This document shows, piece after piece, positions 11,363 through 24,616 of a DNA stretch of 64,000 nt. Position 1 is the stretch's first letter; every line of letters starts with the position of its first letter. The stretch covers positions 2,453,662 to 2,517,661 of the forward strand of contig NC_031474.1 of assembly GCF_000006565.2 (NCBI RefSeq), written 5' to 3'. The stretch comes from Toxoplasma gondii ME49 (taxonomy: Eukaryota; Apicomplexa; Conoidasida; Eucoccidiorida; Sarcocystidae). The position numbers and the translations under genes are program-made. The notes beneath the pieces were generated by a model. It had not been told where the DNA came from. It worked only from the letters and a program-made list of their open reading frames with translations, and made no database searches.

Positions 11363-13855
11363 ATGGAAAATAACGCTGCATCAGTTGGGTTAACCCTGGT
11401 CCGCAGCCCACGGGTTGCGCTTGTCCCAATTCACATTGTCTGCTGTGGATTAGCTTCACTCGCTGTGTGGCTCGTAACAACTCTATTGTTGTATCTAACC
11501 TCTGATTACGAAGTTCAATTTGTGAAGAGACTTGTTAACGCCGTTCGCCTGTGCGGAATCCTTCTTCTACTAAGCCTGGGCATCCTGTTTCTCTACCCCT
11601 ACACAACACAATCGTTATTTATCAATATCATCCGGGCTTTCGTAACTGTGTTCGCTGCTGGGTGGGGAATGTTCCTCGACGAGCACGCCCTCTTAAGATG
11701 GCTGGTAGGAACTTTTGTGCTCTTTGGTTCTAGGGGGCTGTTACCAGACTCTAACACAAGAACCGGTTGGCATGTGCGTGTCCACCGTTAAGGGAGATAC
11801 AGATGACATGCACAAAGGAACCGCCGGTGAATAGAGATGGATGAAAAGTACCGTACTTCGATCTATCATATATTCTGGATTCACACACGACTGGACGAAG
11901 ACCCGTTGAGCAGTGAAAACTACTGGAGGCAGTATCTCTTGACGAAACCTAGCACGGATCTTCCCAACCAGTGTGGAACTCTGTCACTTTCGCACTCGAC
12001 GGCTGTCTGCATGCGAACACGGAGACGGTGACTTGAGCTTGTGTGACCGTGGCGCTGTGCTCAAAGTCGATGACGCACTTTTCTATACTTAACGAACACT
12101 ACGCCAGATATATGATGTTAGTTCGTTTTGATGAAGCAGTTGGAGAATGCCGGCAGCATGCCTGTTGTATTACAAAATTTTCAGCCCGTGTCTATCTCCT
12201 GCCTGTACAGTACGTCCTCTTTACCACCGGAGCGGGAGCGATCGACATCATCTGCGTCACGCTGCAAGCAGACTTGCTGGACTGCCAGGAGGCTCAAAGA
12301 TGCTCGACGGATGATACTACTGGGGCCCTGAAAATGTCGTACATTAGGCAATATGTGGCATTGAGCATCGAGGTGAGCTACGTATTCTGTGCTTGACCTT
12401 GGAAAGAATATGCTTGCCCATTGGATCGGGTTTGGTGCAAGTGCCTCAGTGACTCACGTTGTACATCAATATTATCTTCATGAACGGCTCTCTCGGGGGA
12501 TTTGGCAGTGTCGGCGATGACAGTGCGCTCCTGGGTTCAAGGAATCTGCTTGGATACAAGTGCCGAATGTGGTTAAGTAGTTTGTACCTATACGCGAGAC
12601 AGTTCTCGATTCTCAGACCAGACAGCACCTGGTTGTCACAGTGTGTACCTGCCTGTACCTCCTGTGTCGCTCAGCTGCTCGGCCTCCTGTATAGCGCCTA
12701 CGTCTTTCACGCTCTAGGTTTCTGCCAGAGCCATATACTTCCCGATGAATATGGAATTCCGCAACATCTGTGCGGGCTGGCCAAGGCTTCCATCACACGA
12801 AAAAAACTCGAGGCAAGTGCCCCTTTTCGAGGGATGAACACAAAACTAGCCACTTCAAGAGAGCGTGAACACGACATCTATTTGTCCACAAGTTGCCTAA
12901 AAAGAGTTATTTCGGAAAACCAGGCACATCGATGTCGCCTCATGTCAATACAGGCTTTTTGTCAGAGGCTGCAAGATCAAGTTTTGCGACACAGAATCTG
13001 CTACCAGCCACAGTGTCCACGTTACGTATTATAGGGTGTTCTACTGTTGCTGTTCACAGACTTTGAGAGAGCCAGAGGATTTCCTATGCGTATTGTCAGG
13101 TCACTGAGTGTGCTTCCACCACTATGGTTCTCTGTTTCTACACCGGGATGTACAGGCTAGAGACCCCCGACTTTTCGACAAAGGAAATACGCACGTGCTC
13201 TTTGATCCGAAGGATCCGCTGGAAATCAAATGGGACACGTTCACCGACACGGTCTTAGGTAAGGTGTCCGCAAGGACCACGTTCGTTGCCACCTCAAAGC
13301 CACTGAAGGTTACGGTGTCTTTCAGAAGGCCATATCCAATATTCTGTCCTCGATATGCAGATTTCTGCATGGTACTCCTTCCTGCGGCTTATGACTTTGA
13401 GTGGACGGAATGACGTACTACGCAGACGCAGAAGTGCAACTTTCTCACCGACGACTCTGACCTGAGCTGATCCAGGACACCAACGTATTCACCGAAACCA
13501 GGCACTATATATATCCGGAAGGAAGCCCAAAATACAACATTCTATTGGTTCGGATAGGAAGACGCTCTCAGCATTCCAAAAAAATATCTTATTTTAACCT
13601 GTGGCTTCATGACCACTCACCAGGAGGGAATGTAAACACGCGCTGTTCACATTTCCCTCACATGCCCGTAATTCCCGCTGTTAATGAATTGGCATTGTAG
13701 GTGAGGACAGACTGAGTTGGCCTATATCCAGAAACAACCGCCGCGTGAGTATGGTATCAGAAGAAGAGCTTCAATATCGAATTCGCATTCTTCGGAAACT
13801 CGGTTTGCCTGTCGAAGATTACCTCAAAATGCGCGAAGAACGGGAATGCGACTGA
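11363..13855 (+). CDS. Candidate multi-exon membrane protein gene, exons not fully resolved
   Basis: An ATG at 11363 (context GAG-ATG-G) opens a frame with three or four hydrophobic helices: CCGLASLAVWLVTTLLLYL, CGILLLLSLGILFLY, an IRAFVTVFAAG segment and RWLVGTFVLF. Further coding-like blocks on the same strand follow. One at about 12090-12373 ends at a GTGAGC donor. Another at about 13156-13258 (ARDPRLFDKGN to TFTDTVL) is flanked by ACAG and GTAAGG. The last, 13732-13855, follows a CCAG acceptor and ends in a charged tail (LRKLGLPVEDYLKMREE, then stop). I cannot join all blocks in phase and recognise no family. The region could hold one gene or two. GC is lower than in neighbouring genes. 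Confidence 0.4.
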
Positions 13856-15553
13856 AAGGAAGTTGCTTTCCCCGTCCGGTTGATGAGTCACGGTGGACGC
13901 CGAGTACTTGTGCACCACAGCCATTGTAGGTGGCTGAGGCGCTCGATACCACATTACCTACCCGCAAACAATCATTCTTCACTACAGATTGACAATGATG
14001 TGTCGAGTGATGCAGTTATAGTCTTTCCAATTACTAGCCACGAGCATTCCGCTCGTGACTAGTACCAGTTCAGACTGAAGCACCTGCGGGCAACCTTCGC
14101 AGGCGAATACTGCAGAAACGTGTGAATGAATATTTTGCCAAGAATATAAGACAGCTTTTCGGGAGATCGAAAGCTTTGTTGATTGGTCGAACAGAGAGTT
14201 GTCGACCAATTTTAGTCGCAGTAATATAGCCAGCGTCTCTCTTTCTCGACATGTGATACTGACTGTACTTATGTTTGTGTGATTGCCGGAGTAAACGGGC
14301 GTGTGCTCGCGTTGGACCGTGAGTTCAGGTATGAACACGCGACCTTATGCGTTACTCGGGTGAAAATCAGTGTCAAACTGCGGGGGCTTCTCACTCTCTA
14401 TTGCTGCAATTGCCGATCGGGTTTCATGACCACCAGTGTGTGATTTTATACTCCGTGACAGACGATCGTAATGCGTGACCATCGATGATGGCGTGATCAT
14501 CACAACGAGAGTTTCACATGCCCATGCGCTATAATTGCTTTCGCACGCATAGAGTGGGTAGCGCTTCGACATACAGGTCGTCTGACTGAAGACAGGTGCG
14601 CCCACGAGACTCTTACAAAGCAGCAACTAGCTATGGGGAAATCAACGCAGCAGTAGGGTAACACATTTGAGGCAACGCGCCAGAACGTGGCAATTACCGG
14701 AACAGGGGAGAAGCTTCAGTACATCAAGAAGGACGATCAATTTGCCCAAAATACATCGCCACATCATCATTGCTGCATGTATACTGCCAGCGTTTACGTG
14801 TTTACCGCCTCTTCCCGGGTGTGTCGCGGCATTACTGAGTAGAGTGGAACCGTGCCGTTGTGACACAAATACGACTCCGACATCAGCCGTCTAGATCGAT
14901 AGCACTTTCACTCACTTTGTTCACTGTTTACGATGCTTTGAGCGCTTTTAGAACGCCGACAAACTCAGGGCGGGATCGCAGCGTACGGCAAGACCCTACA
15001 CACGAACAAGTGCTTCATTGATGGTTTTCCTATTGTCAGTGAACGGTTCAGTTTGGTTCTGCCCAGTGTCAGTAGCATATGTTTTTCACACCGACGCTAA
15101 TGTCGATATGCTCTGGAGGTAAATACGGGCATGGCTTTTCTTGTCACAGTGCGCGAAACCGTAAGCAAGCCGCGTCCGCTCTTTACTGTTGAACTGCTGC
15201 TGGCTCCGACATCGCTGATTGACTTACAGTGACCAATTCTGTATGTCAGGATACGAATTCATAGAAAACAATACGTGTGGAGGAAGGTCATCATTGAAAT
15301 GTCGGTGCTAACTCTACTTAAGCCACCAGCGAAGTGCAAGCCTTACCTATCGGTTTTTGGACACCGGTACCGCGGCACCCGCTTCAGAACCCGTCCACGC
15401 CCGCGCTCACCAGGCTCCGGCGCTAAGAATCGGCAAACCGACGCCATCATATGATCAAGTTCACATATTCAGTTCTTTCTTCTTCCTTTACGGCAGCCAT
15501 TTCTGGTGAGACTTATTTGCACTGCTTTCTTCTTCGCACATATCTCCGACAAA
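13856..15553. other. Intergenic region upstream of the alanine dehydrogenase homologue
   Basis: No gene is supported. A strong palindrome lies at 14032-14064. The last few hundred bases before 15554 should contain the promoter and 5' UTR of the downstream gene; I could not identify a specific element with confidence. Confidence 0.4.
14032..14064. repeat. Near-perfect palindrome (hairpin)
   Basis: TACTAG-C-CACGAGC and GCTCGTG-A-CTAGTA face each other around the 5-base spacer ATTCC. The arms are 14 bases with one mismatch. It lies about 180 bp after the stop codon of the candidate membrane-protein gene. It could be a 3'-end structure, a binding site for a dimeric factor, or chance. Confidence 0.6.
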
Positions 15554-17210
15554 ATGGCACCCTCCACCACTAAGATGGCTACTCTTACCAGCCAGCTCCG
15601 TTTCTCCACTCCCGCCACTTCCGTTATGGAGTCGTCGACTATTGGCTGCCCCAAGGAAGTGATGCCGTTTGAATACCGTGTGGCGCTCACTCCCGCCACC
15701 GTCGCTGAACTCGTCAACAACGGCCACAAGGTTGTCGTTCAGACTGGAGCTGGAGTTGCTTCTGGTTTCACTGACGAATCCTACACTGCCGCAGGCGCGA
15801 CCATGGTCCAGACAACGGAGGAGGTCTACAAAACCTCGCAGATGATCGTCAAGGTATGAGTGCTGGGAGGGAGCAAAACAGCGGCTCTCGGAGCCATGGC
15901 CATGAAGATGGTACATTATATTGGCTGGGCAGCGGACAAGTCAAGCGGTCGATGCGTGAGTGCTGCGTGGCGATCACTCACAGGTCGAAGGGATTCCCTG
16001 CAGTCATGTGGGTTGAAATAGCTGTCAAAATACCCTCATGTGCATGCACTAGTGCGCTAAAATAATTGGATGCGCTCTCCTGCAAAATGCTGCCGGATCT
16101 TGTGATTCGCTGTGTTTGCAGGTGCAAGCTCCACAACCTCAGGAGTACTCCTTCATCCAGCCAGGACAGGTGATCTTCGCCTTCTTCAGCTTCGAGAACA
16201 ACAAGACCCTGTTCGAGACTATGATGCAACGCGAAGCTGTGTGCTTCTCTTACGAGCAGATGAAAACCGAAACTGGGACGACCCCAATTCTCCAGGCCAT
16301 GTGCGAGATCTCTGGACAACTCGCGATTTCTCAGGCGATGAAGTATCTTGAGAAAACCATGGGTGGCTCCGGCTGCATGCTCGGCACAGTCACTGGCATG
16401 ACCTCCGGTTACGTGCTCGTTCTCGGCGGTGGTGTCGCTGCGATGCAAGCCGCTCGCGTTGCTGCCAGCACCGGTGCTCAGGTTTGCATCATGGACGTGT
16501 GCATGTCGAACATGCGAACCATGACTGAGATGTTGCCCAAGAACTGCACCACCATGTACTTCTGCACCGAAAACCTCGTCCAGCAGATCCAAAAGGCGGA
16601 CGTTGTTATCGGTGCTGTCTTCGGCAGCTTCCAGATGCCCGCCACCGTTACCAACACTACCGTTATGAACCAGAAGACTACCATGACCCAGGTGACGAAG
16701 GCTCCCATGCTCGTCAAGAAGGAACACGTGGCCATGATGAAGCCTGGTTCCGTCATTGTCGACCTTGCGGTGTCTCGTGGAGGCAACTTCGAGACCACCC
16801 AGCCGACCACCCTCGAGACGCCCACCTTCATCTGCAACAACGTCATCCACTATTGCGTCCCGAACATGCCCTCCGCAGTCCCTCAAACATCTTCCGTCTC
16901 CCTTGCCAACAACACGCTCGCCTACGTTCTGCAGGTGGCGAACAACGGCTGGAAGAAAGCTTGTGTTGAGAACTCCACTCTCATGGAGGGTTTGATGGTT
17001 GCTCAGAACACGACCACCAACTACATGCTCTCTCAAGTCTACACTGGCACAGTGTTCGTCCCGAGCATGCAGATGATGAAGAATGAGATGACCATGATGA
17101 ACACTCAGACTCAGCACCAGACTGAAACTAGCCTTGCTGACATCAAACAGCAGCTCAACCAGATCCGCACCATGACCAACATGTACGGAAACTTCACTGT
17201 TGAGGCTTAA
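15554..17210 (+). CDS. Alanine dehydrogenase-family protein, catalytic residues replaced
   Basis: Two exons, 15554-15853 and 16122-17210, join in phase 0 to give 462 aa against about 370 for bacterial alanine dehydrogenases. The start is in a strong context (AAAATGG). The family fold is clear: IGCPKE, YRVALTP, TGAGVASGF, the Rossmann motif LGGGVAAM followed by an MDV acidic residue for the ribose, MKPGSVIVD, and HYCVPNMPSAVP. The expected active-site lysine (usually KVKEP) is Gln in KVQAP, the proton-transfer histidine (LHLA) is Ser in FFSF, and the catalytic aspartate (AIDQGG) is Ser in AVSRGG. The pyruvate-binding Arg of RVALTP remains. The enzyme is therefore probably inactive while NAD binding may persist. 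It is rich in Met, Thr and Gln and carries N- and C-terminal extensions of some 30 and 50 residues. Confidence 0.9.
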
Positions 17211-19327
17211 ATGACTGGTTGTTTTTCTACAGTTGTGCGCAACGAGCTAAAAGGGTTTCGCTTCGGCCACGCGTTTGTTTCGTTTCCAGTTGTGATAGTA
17301 GTGCCATTTATTTCCATGCCGTCCATTGGTGCAAACCTGCACGCGATGCTTCCAACAGTAACGGACAAGTCTTGCGTTTGAAAGCGCTGATACGGAAACG
17401 ACTTGGCACATTGCAGTGCATCAAGGCATTCATATTGGATTCCCGCTGAGAAATGTCCAGCGCGTACTGAATGTAACCCTCTTCAGATATTGTATCACTG
17501 TACATAAAATGGTATTTTCTGTCGAACAGAGGCAACTCTTCACGGTATTTACGCTAATCCGGGCAAGATATACCCATATGCATTCTGCAGTAAAGGTGCT
17601 TCCTGTAAGCAGCCAGAACTTTTTCGAGGTGCCGGCAGTACGTTTATTAGACCTCGTAACAACTGAGACACACAGCGTTTGACGCGACGGTACTCCCGAC
17701 GTCCACCGTACGCTTCAGTTTCCAGATGTTGGTCTTCGTCAGGAGCACAGGACGGCTCAGAATCATACCTTTTCATGATTCCGTTCGCTCGCAAAATTAT
17801 CAACACAGGAGACAAAAGAGTTTTTGTACCGCCGTAGCTGCTGACGGATCGCCAGGGTTCAAGAAGCCCCCGGGCACTAGCGACGCTACTCTCAAGGGTG
17901 GTTCCCAGAACTGTGGCTTACAAGTGTAGAACACAGCCAATTGTTTTGCCTCTATCGTCACCAGTCAGAAAAGATACTTCTACTGTCTGTCTTACGTTCG
18001 CGCGATGTACTCAACGGTTCGCTTCAGGTGCCTTATTGTCTGAGTTGTATGCTCGCTATCGTGTCTAACGATGCGTCGGCGCTTGTCCGACTTCGTCAAC
18101 GTGAAAAAGACGGGTAATGCGCGTGACCAGCACGCAGAAGCTGTTATCCATGACAACAAAGAGAAAAATCAGGCCAGAGTGAAATGCGTAATCATTGCTT
18201 AGGCTATATTTTCGGCCTTGATATTAGCCCCTAGGGAGAGGCCGTGCTTGGGAAAAAAATGCTTCTCTGGCGCCAAACGGCGACAGACGACTACTCCTGC
18301 GATTGCCATGCCCGACTGAATGTAGACGAAACGAGTAAAAGGAGAACATAATCCGCCATTTTTCGGTAAAACCCATCTATCCAGTGGCCGATGACTGCGT
18401 TAATGCCGCATGTACCAGCTGGAGCCACCACGCCTCGTAACACAAATCACAAACATACTGCTCGATGCCGGTGAACACGAGTTGTCTTCTCTTTCTGCAT
18501 GCTTAAGCGCTTCTCGCAAGGAACACCATCGCGTTAGTGCTTGGAGAGTTTCCATGAAGCACGGAAGCGTGCTTCAACTTGCGTGCCTGCCTGTGAATCA
18601 GAAGAGAAGAGTTACTCACCTCGGGCGTGAACCATACTTCCGATGAATCGATCCGGTACGATTGGCGTGCCATATACGCATCTCTTACTTAACACACCAA
18701 ACAAACTCAAGATGCAGACAATAATGTTGTCGGTAGGCCTCAAGATGCGTAACAGGTGAGAGTTCCGTAACTTACCACAAGCTGAATAAAGATATGCTTG
18801 CGAGGAGCGGCCATTCTTCTGTTCAGAGGTCGAGTGGCATCACCTGCAGCAGAAGGGAATTTCAGAAAGAAACAGAACGACGTCTCCAGTTTTTCCCGCT
18901 TGTCAAACTAGCGATGCGCTGTCTCTCTCGTTTGCATTCATCTCGCGTAGCTTAGCAAGCCCCCACACAGTGAGGCTAATAGACAACAAAACATCCCATT
19001 CTGATGAACAGGCAAACCAAAGACGTGAAATTGGCCATGTTGATGTCCGTGTGCAGCTCTCCAACTGCTTTGCTACTTGAACAGCCAGTTCAGGCCCGAG
19101 AGATTCTTATTCCCTCTCCGTTTAGCATCGACCTTTGCATATATGCATGCGCATGCCCCGTCAGCGCATGCATCGAAGCGACAGAGTTTGACTCCGCTGC
19201 ATATTTCTGCCTTTCGGGGTCTCCCTTTTATTCTGTCGGAGAATTCCTCGCATTTTCCCCGCTTCGAATTGGAGAAACTGAGCAAAATCCTAGGCCGAAG
19301 CCGCTTCACGCACCCGCTCTCGCCACC
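17211..19327. other. Intergenic region with no supported gene
   Basis: This should hold the 3' UTR of the alanine dehydrogenase homologue and the promoter and 5' UTR of the GNL3-like gene. Open frames are short and unpatterned on both strands, and I see no splice-linked exons. Several GCATGC/TGCATG-type words near 19140-19170 resemble motifs often bound by ApiAP2 factors, but such words are common in these genomes. Confidence 0.4.
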
Positions 19328-22300
19328 ATGGTGAAGATCAAAAGTAAGTTTCGTATCTGGCTCGCTGTCATCGCAGCCTTCAACGCTCGCTTTCACTAAG
19401 CAGTGTAAATTTACGGACCAATCTTGATTGGAGAAAAGCGGCTGAAAAGGACACTTCGAATCCAGAGACTTCTCATCTTAGTCGACCAAGTCGGGACCGT
19501 AGTCTTTCTCTGCTGGACGGCTGACCCTGCCCCACGGCTCGTAACATCGTCCGCTACGGTTCAGACGCTGTGTCAGTCGAAATGAGCCCGTTTAGAAAAG
19601 AGGAGTGGAACTTTTCTGCCTTGGACCATCACAGCTTACAACGGCTATGTTTTTAGCTCCAACAGACAAGCGAGGTCTTTTGGCACCCCGTTTAGCAATT
19701 CTTTCGATTTTTTCTGCGTTTGCGAGGTCGCGAGTTGGCGCTGCATGCGACAAGAAGGCGCCTGACACGTCCTTTTTTCGGCAGACGAGGGATTTAATCT
19801 TGAACCGTAGGGGTTCGACGATCTGGCGTTGTGTTTCGTCTGCGGTGTGTCTTTTCTGCAGAGAATTCCAAGCGGCAGAAGCTGTCGCAGAAATACAACG
19901 TAAGTCGACTTCTTTTCTAGAACTCTGGCGCCCCATCCAACGAATTCCTGTTTTTTCTCGAGTGATGCATTCCGTACTCCTGTCGATTTCCTGATGTGTC
20001 GCATGCGAGATCTCGACTGTGATGCTACGGCTCTCGTGGAATTACCTGCGATACTCCAGACAGTTGCTTATACCGGGCGCACCCAAGACTTTGCCTCACA
20101 TGCACTAGGAAATGGGGCGCTGGCATGTACTCGACAGGCGCCGATCGCTCCATCGCGTGCAGTGGGTCAATCGGGACGGAGCCTGTATTGGTGAGAAGGC
20201 AGTGGCGAATGTCTGCTCTAGATGCCTGCTGGCATGTCAGGATGTTTTTTTATCTTCATGCCTTGTGTGGGTGCCCTTCAGATCGAGAAGAAGGTGCGCG
20301 AGCATCGGCGGAAGATGCGAAAAACCGCCAAGCAAACTGGTGGTCCCGTTCGAAAAAGTAAGAGTGATTTGAGTCACGGCAGGTATCCATGGCGTTGCCT
20401 TCTCTAGCGACTGGGATGGTCGGTTTCCGTTTCCGGAAGCTGACCTCGGCAGGTGTACATGAACCCCCCTTAAAGTAGGGGAAAGATGCTTTTCCGAATC
20501 CTGCGCCACATGTGAGGAGCTCGTCATTGTTGCAGGGCGACATCAGAGCCTCGCTCTGTGTCTTTCTTCCAAGCCTCGGGAAACCAACAGAAACGAGAAA
20601 CTCTGTTTCGTTTCCCCCGCGCCCCACTTGGACTCCATGTCGTCGGCCTTGCACTCACCGTCGTGGTACCTTTCAAGGGCTGTCTCTGGCGCCGGCGCGT
20701 GTTGTCCAGACACCTCGTTCTCCACTCAAGCGCTGCATTCTGCGCTTGCCTTCCCACGCACTTTCGATTTGCTCTCTGCTTCCCGCGTTCCTTCCTGCCC
20801 TTCCGTTCGCAATCGCTGCTCCTGTGGCTTCTCTGTTGCCCACGTTTCTCGTGTTTTCAGAGCACCGTCGAGACCCTGGCATCCCGAATTCTTGTCCCTT
20901 CAAGCAGGACATTCTGCGGACGATTCAGGCCCGGAAGCAACTGAAGGAGGCTGCGTTGGCGGCGGAGCGAGAGCGACGGCAGGCACAAGCTCGAGAACAT
21001 GCTGCTGACAACAGAGCCAGCGAAACGCTCGACGCCGGCCGCGACGGTGACATGGACGCGCCAGAGTTGCTCCCGGTGAATCCCCTCGCCCGGCTGCTGA
21101 ACCATGCAGAGGAGAACCAGGCTCGCTTTCTAGCGACTCAAGTGGAGAACGACGAAGCCGCTGGCGCGTCGCCCTTCGCCTACGAGCTGACGACCCAGCA
21201 GCAGGTTTATCTGCACCAGCAACAGCGGCAGCAACAGCAGCTGCTGCGACGTGTGTTGCAGGAGGCAGACGTCATCATCGAAGTTCTCGACGCGCGGATG
21301 CCCGCCGCCTTCCGCTGTCTGGCCCTCGAGCGCTGGGTCCTCGGCGAGGGAAAAAAGTTGATTCTCGTCATGAACAAGGTCGACCTGGTTCCCAAGGAAG
21401 CAGCCGTCGCGTGGCTCAAGACGCTGCAGAGAGGCGTCGCACCCGCGCTCGCCTTCAAGGGGGCCGGAAGCAAGAGCGCGGGCGGAAGAAAACGAGGAGT
21501 GAAGCGCGGCGGCAAACGCAAGCTCCAGAACTGGACAGACGTCGAGCCTCTGGAGGCTAGCGAAAGTTTTCGAAAGTGAGGCGAGAGGCGCGCGACGCAT
21601 TCAGTGTCTGTACACCGCGAAATCGCACTTTCTGTGCCTCGTTTTTCGCAGCTCCTTTATGGAACTGCAAAGAGCGTTCAAACTGCCGACAGTGCCTGTC
21701 GACTGGGGCACAGAAGACTCGATTCTGTTCATGATCTCACCGCGACGTACACACACATCCACAGGCAGCGACAAGCGCTGGAGGAGGTCCGGGATTTTCC
21801 CCTCGTGTTTGTTTCGCTCTGATCAGCGTGTCATGGCTCTCCCGTCCCTCTCTCCCCGTTCTTTTCTGTCTCTTTTGGTTCTGTTACCTCTTCCCTCTCT
21901 TCTCTCGGTTCCCCCTCTTTTGCTTCCCAGTTTTTTCGCTCTGGCCTCCCTCTGCACAGAGTGGCTTCTGAAGCTCGCGCCGCTTCTCCACAGGTCTCTG
22001 CACCCAGCTGGTGGCTCCGCTCTGCTGTCTCTCTGCAGGTGTTCCTCCTACGCCCTGGGAGCGCCTGCGCTGCTCCGCCTTCTCAACGCGCTGGCGCACA
22101 CTGCGACTCGCGCTGAAGCGGCCACTGACCTCGAGCCCAGCGCTGAGTCTTCTGCGTCTGCGAGCCCGTCCAACGTGACAGCGAAAGCAAACCTGCTTGT
22201 CGGCGTGGTCGGATACCCAAACGTCGGCAAGTCGTCTTTGGTGAATGCGCTCACGCACTCCTGCTCGGCCGCCGCGGTCGCGGCGATGCCGGGAAGCACC

Positions 22301-22836
22301 AAGACCCTTCAGTACGTCCGGATCGACAAACACATCCAGTTGATCGACTCACCCGGAGTCCTTTTCTCCCCGTCGAAAAACGCCCAGGACGACGCCGTGC
22401 TCCTGCCCCCGCCCTCGGCCCGCGCGTCCGCGTGTCAAGACATCCCGCGCGCCGAGGCGGCTGCAGAGAGCTGCTCGGCCTTCATTCTCCGGAGTCTGCT
22501 GCCTGTCCACCGCCTTGAAAATCCCCAGGAAGTCGCCACCGGTGTCGCGGCGTGGTGCTGCTCTGAAACGCTCCAGCGGCTCTACCGCCTCGAGGGATTC
22601 TCCTCTCCACAAGAAATGCTCGCGCTTCTGGCGCATCGCCGTGGCAAGCTGAAGAAGGGCGGTATCCCCGACCTCGATGCCGCAGCCAAAATCTTTCTCC
22701 AAGACTGGCAATCTGGAGTCATCCCCTACTACACCATGCCCCCCGAAGACTCCGAGCACACTACCACTTCAGATGTAGGGAGTCAGGAAAGAAATAGGAA
22801 AATCAGTCAAACGCCATGTGAGGCTTCACATATATA

Positions 22837-22878
<42 letters not shown>

Positions 22879-22991
22879 TATGTATCTGTATGTGCGTGCC
22901 TGTATGCATGTGTTTATATCAATGTGCGTATTTCCATGTATTCAGGCCTGTATACATCTGTCTGTATGAACGTACATACGTCAAAACAGTC

Positions 22992-23045
<54 letters not shown>

Positions 23046-24379
23046 TGTATATATGAAATTACGCACGTAGAAGATTTCAGGACGGTGAAGTTAGAATAGA
23101 AGGGTGGGTTTTAGAAAGGGAGATGCGCTCAGAGGAAGCGGTATGCGTTTCGTTTTCCGTGGGTGTCAGATGAAGAGCGAGAAGGTCGCCTTCTGGAAGT
23201 TACCTGAAGCGGCTGGCGGGACAGGGGAAAACCGAACCGTTTCGCCTGCTGAGGTGTATGCATCGGTGCTCGCATCCCAGTGCCGAGCAATTGAAATAGG
23301 AGAAGACGAGGCCATGGCAGATTGTTCAAATGGAAGAGAAACCGGCGTCGTCCGTGTCGGCGTCGACCTCAAGCAGCCACAGAAGGAGCGACAGAGACCT
23401 CATATGGTGAGTGTGCGACTTGCAGCGTGAGCGATACCTCAGACACTGGGTTCGCCGAATGTAGGCCGATGTGTGTATGCTCCCGCGACTCGATCTGCAT
23501 CCACATCAACTGCGTTCAGAGTGGCTAGACACGCGGGCTGTTAGAGGGGGACATGGCACAACCAGCTGAGTTCCTTTTGAAGAGGCAGGTTCGCTCTTGT
23601 GGCTATTTTACAATGACGCTGAACCGTAGGGCAGAGCACGCAACAGAGAGTCGCCGTCGATGTCTCTCTAAGCCTTTCCATCAACGTCCGACCCATCGAC
23701 TGGCTCTCCTGGGAGTGCGGCTTGTGTGGAAACACTCGACTGTGGGTTTCATGATGGATATGGAAAAACAGAGAGTGAAAAAAGAAAAAGAAGCTGAGCA
23801 TGCACTTTCAACATTCGCTAGAGTGTGGGCCTTTGGCGCATTTCGGATTTCTTACGTTCCCTCCTCTCGACGACGTGGGCGTAAACTGTTGTCTCTTGTC
23901 TGCTTTTCGTTTTCTCCGTTACTGCCCGACATCCTTTCCCTCTCTGGTCCTCGCTTGTCAGACCTTCTCATTTCCTACTCGCCAGTGTCTGTGGGGTCCG
24001 CTGCGTGTAGCTGCTGCGTTTCGCTCCAGTGCCGCGGTCCGCGACTTCCCCCGCGAGGACGGAACCGCCGGCAGCGAGCGCAGGGGCTGCGAGCGGCGAA
24101 GTGTCTAGACACGCGGGAGAAGGCCGGAAGGAGGCTGACGCCGCCGTCAGCAAGAAGGTGCGAAGAGAGACAACGTCGGAAGCGGCGACGAAGCGAGGGA
24201 CAGGCAGAAGGAGTCCGGAGTCGGAAGGGGAGAAGGGAGAAAGCTCACTAAAACGAGAACGTACCGACGCAGAAAGCGGCGGGAGGAAGGAGGGGAGCGC
24301 TGAGGGGAACCACATGAACGAGCAAGGCAGCAGAAGGCATTTACGTCTGTCGGAGGGAGATGTGAAGAGGCGGTGGTGA
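19328..24379 (+). CDS. GNL3: Nucleostemin/GNL3-like circularly permuted GTPase (60S assembly)
   Basis: Exons: 19328-19343, 19862-19899, 20282-20357, 20861-21575, 21652 to about 21786 (donor uncertain), 22039-22774, 23170-23406 and 24011-24379; with these the phases close at about 773 aa. The start is in CACCATGG. The N-terminus is the basic GN3L/Grn1 domain (KRQKLSQKYN, EKKVREHRRKMRK, DPGIPNSCPFK). GTPase motifs come in permuted order: G4 MNKVDLVP first, then G1 GYPNVGKSS, G2 MPGSTKT and G3 DSPGV. A family-typical RRGKLKKGGIPDLDAAAKIF follows. The C-terminal exons are charged and low-complexity. Family members act in the nucleolus in late pre-60S assembly. The 24011 acceptor is weak; 24030 is an alternative. 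The last introns contain TA microsatellites. Confidence 0.85.
22829..23043. repeat. Two TA microsatellites in an intron of the GNL3-like gene
   Basis: Alternating TA runs occupy about 22829-22875 and 22995-23043. They are separated by a TGTATG-rich spacer. Both lie between exons ending at 22774 and starting at 23170. Confidence 0.9.
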
Positions 24380-24616
24380 CACAGCAGCCGACGGGAGGCG
24401 ACCGAGGGTACGCGTTTATAAAACGAAAGTCTAGACAGAAAGAAACGTGAAAGATCAGAACGCGCGGAAGGGCGTCGATACGGGTGCAGGTGTCTGGGAA
24501 AGGGGAAGCAAAAACAAAGGCGAGGGAAGGAACAAACACGAAAACAGGGAACAGCAAGAGCAAGAAACTCTCGATTTACGTTGCCTGTACAGGAGCGCAT
24601 GCCTCACGTGGTGGCC

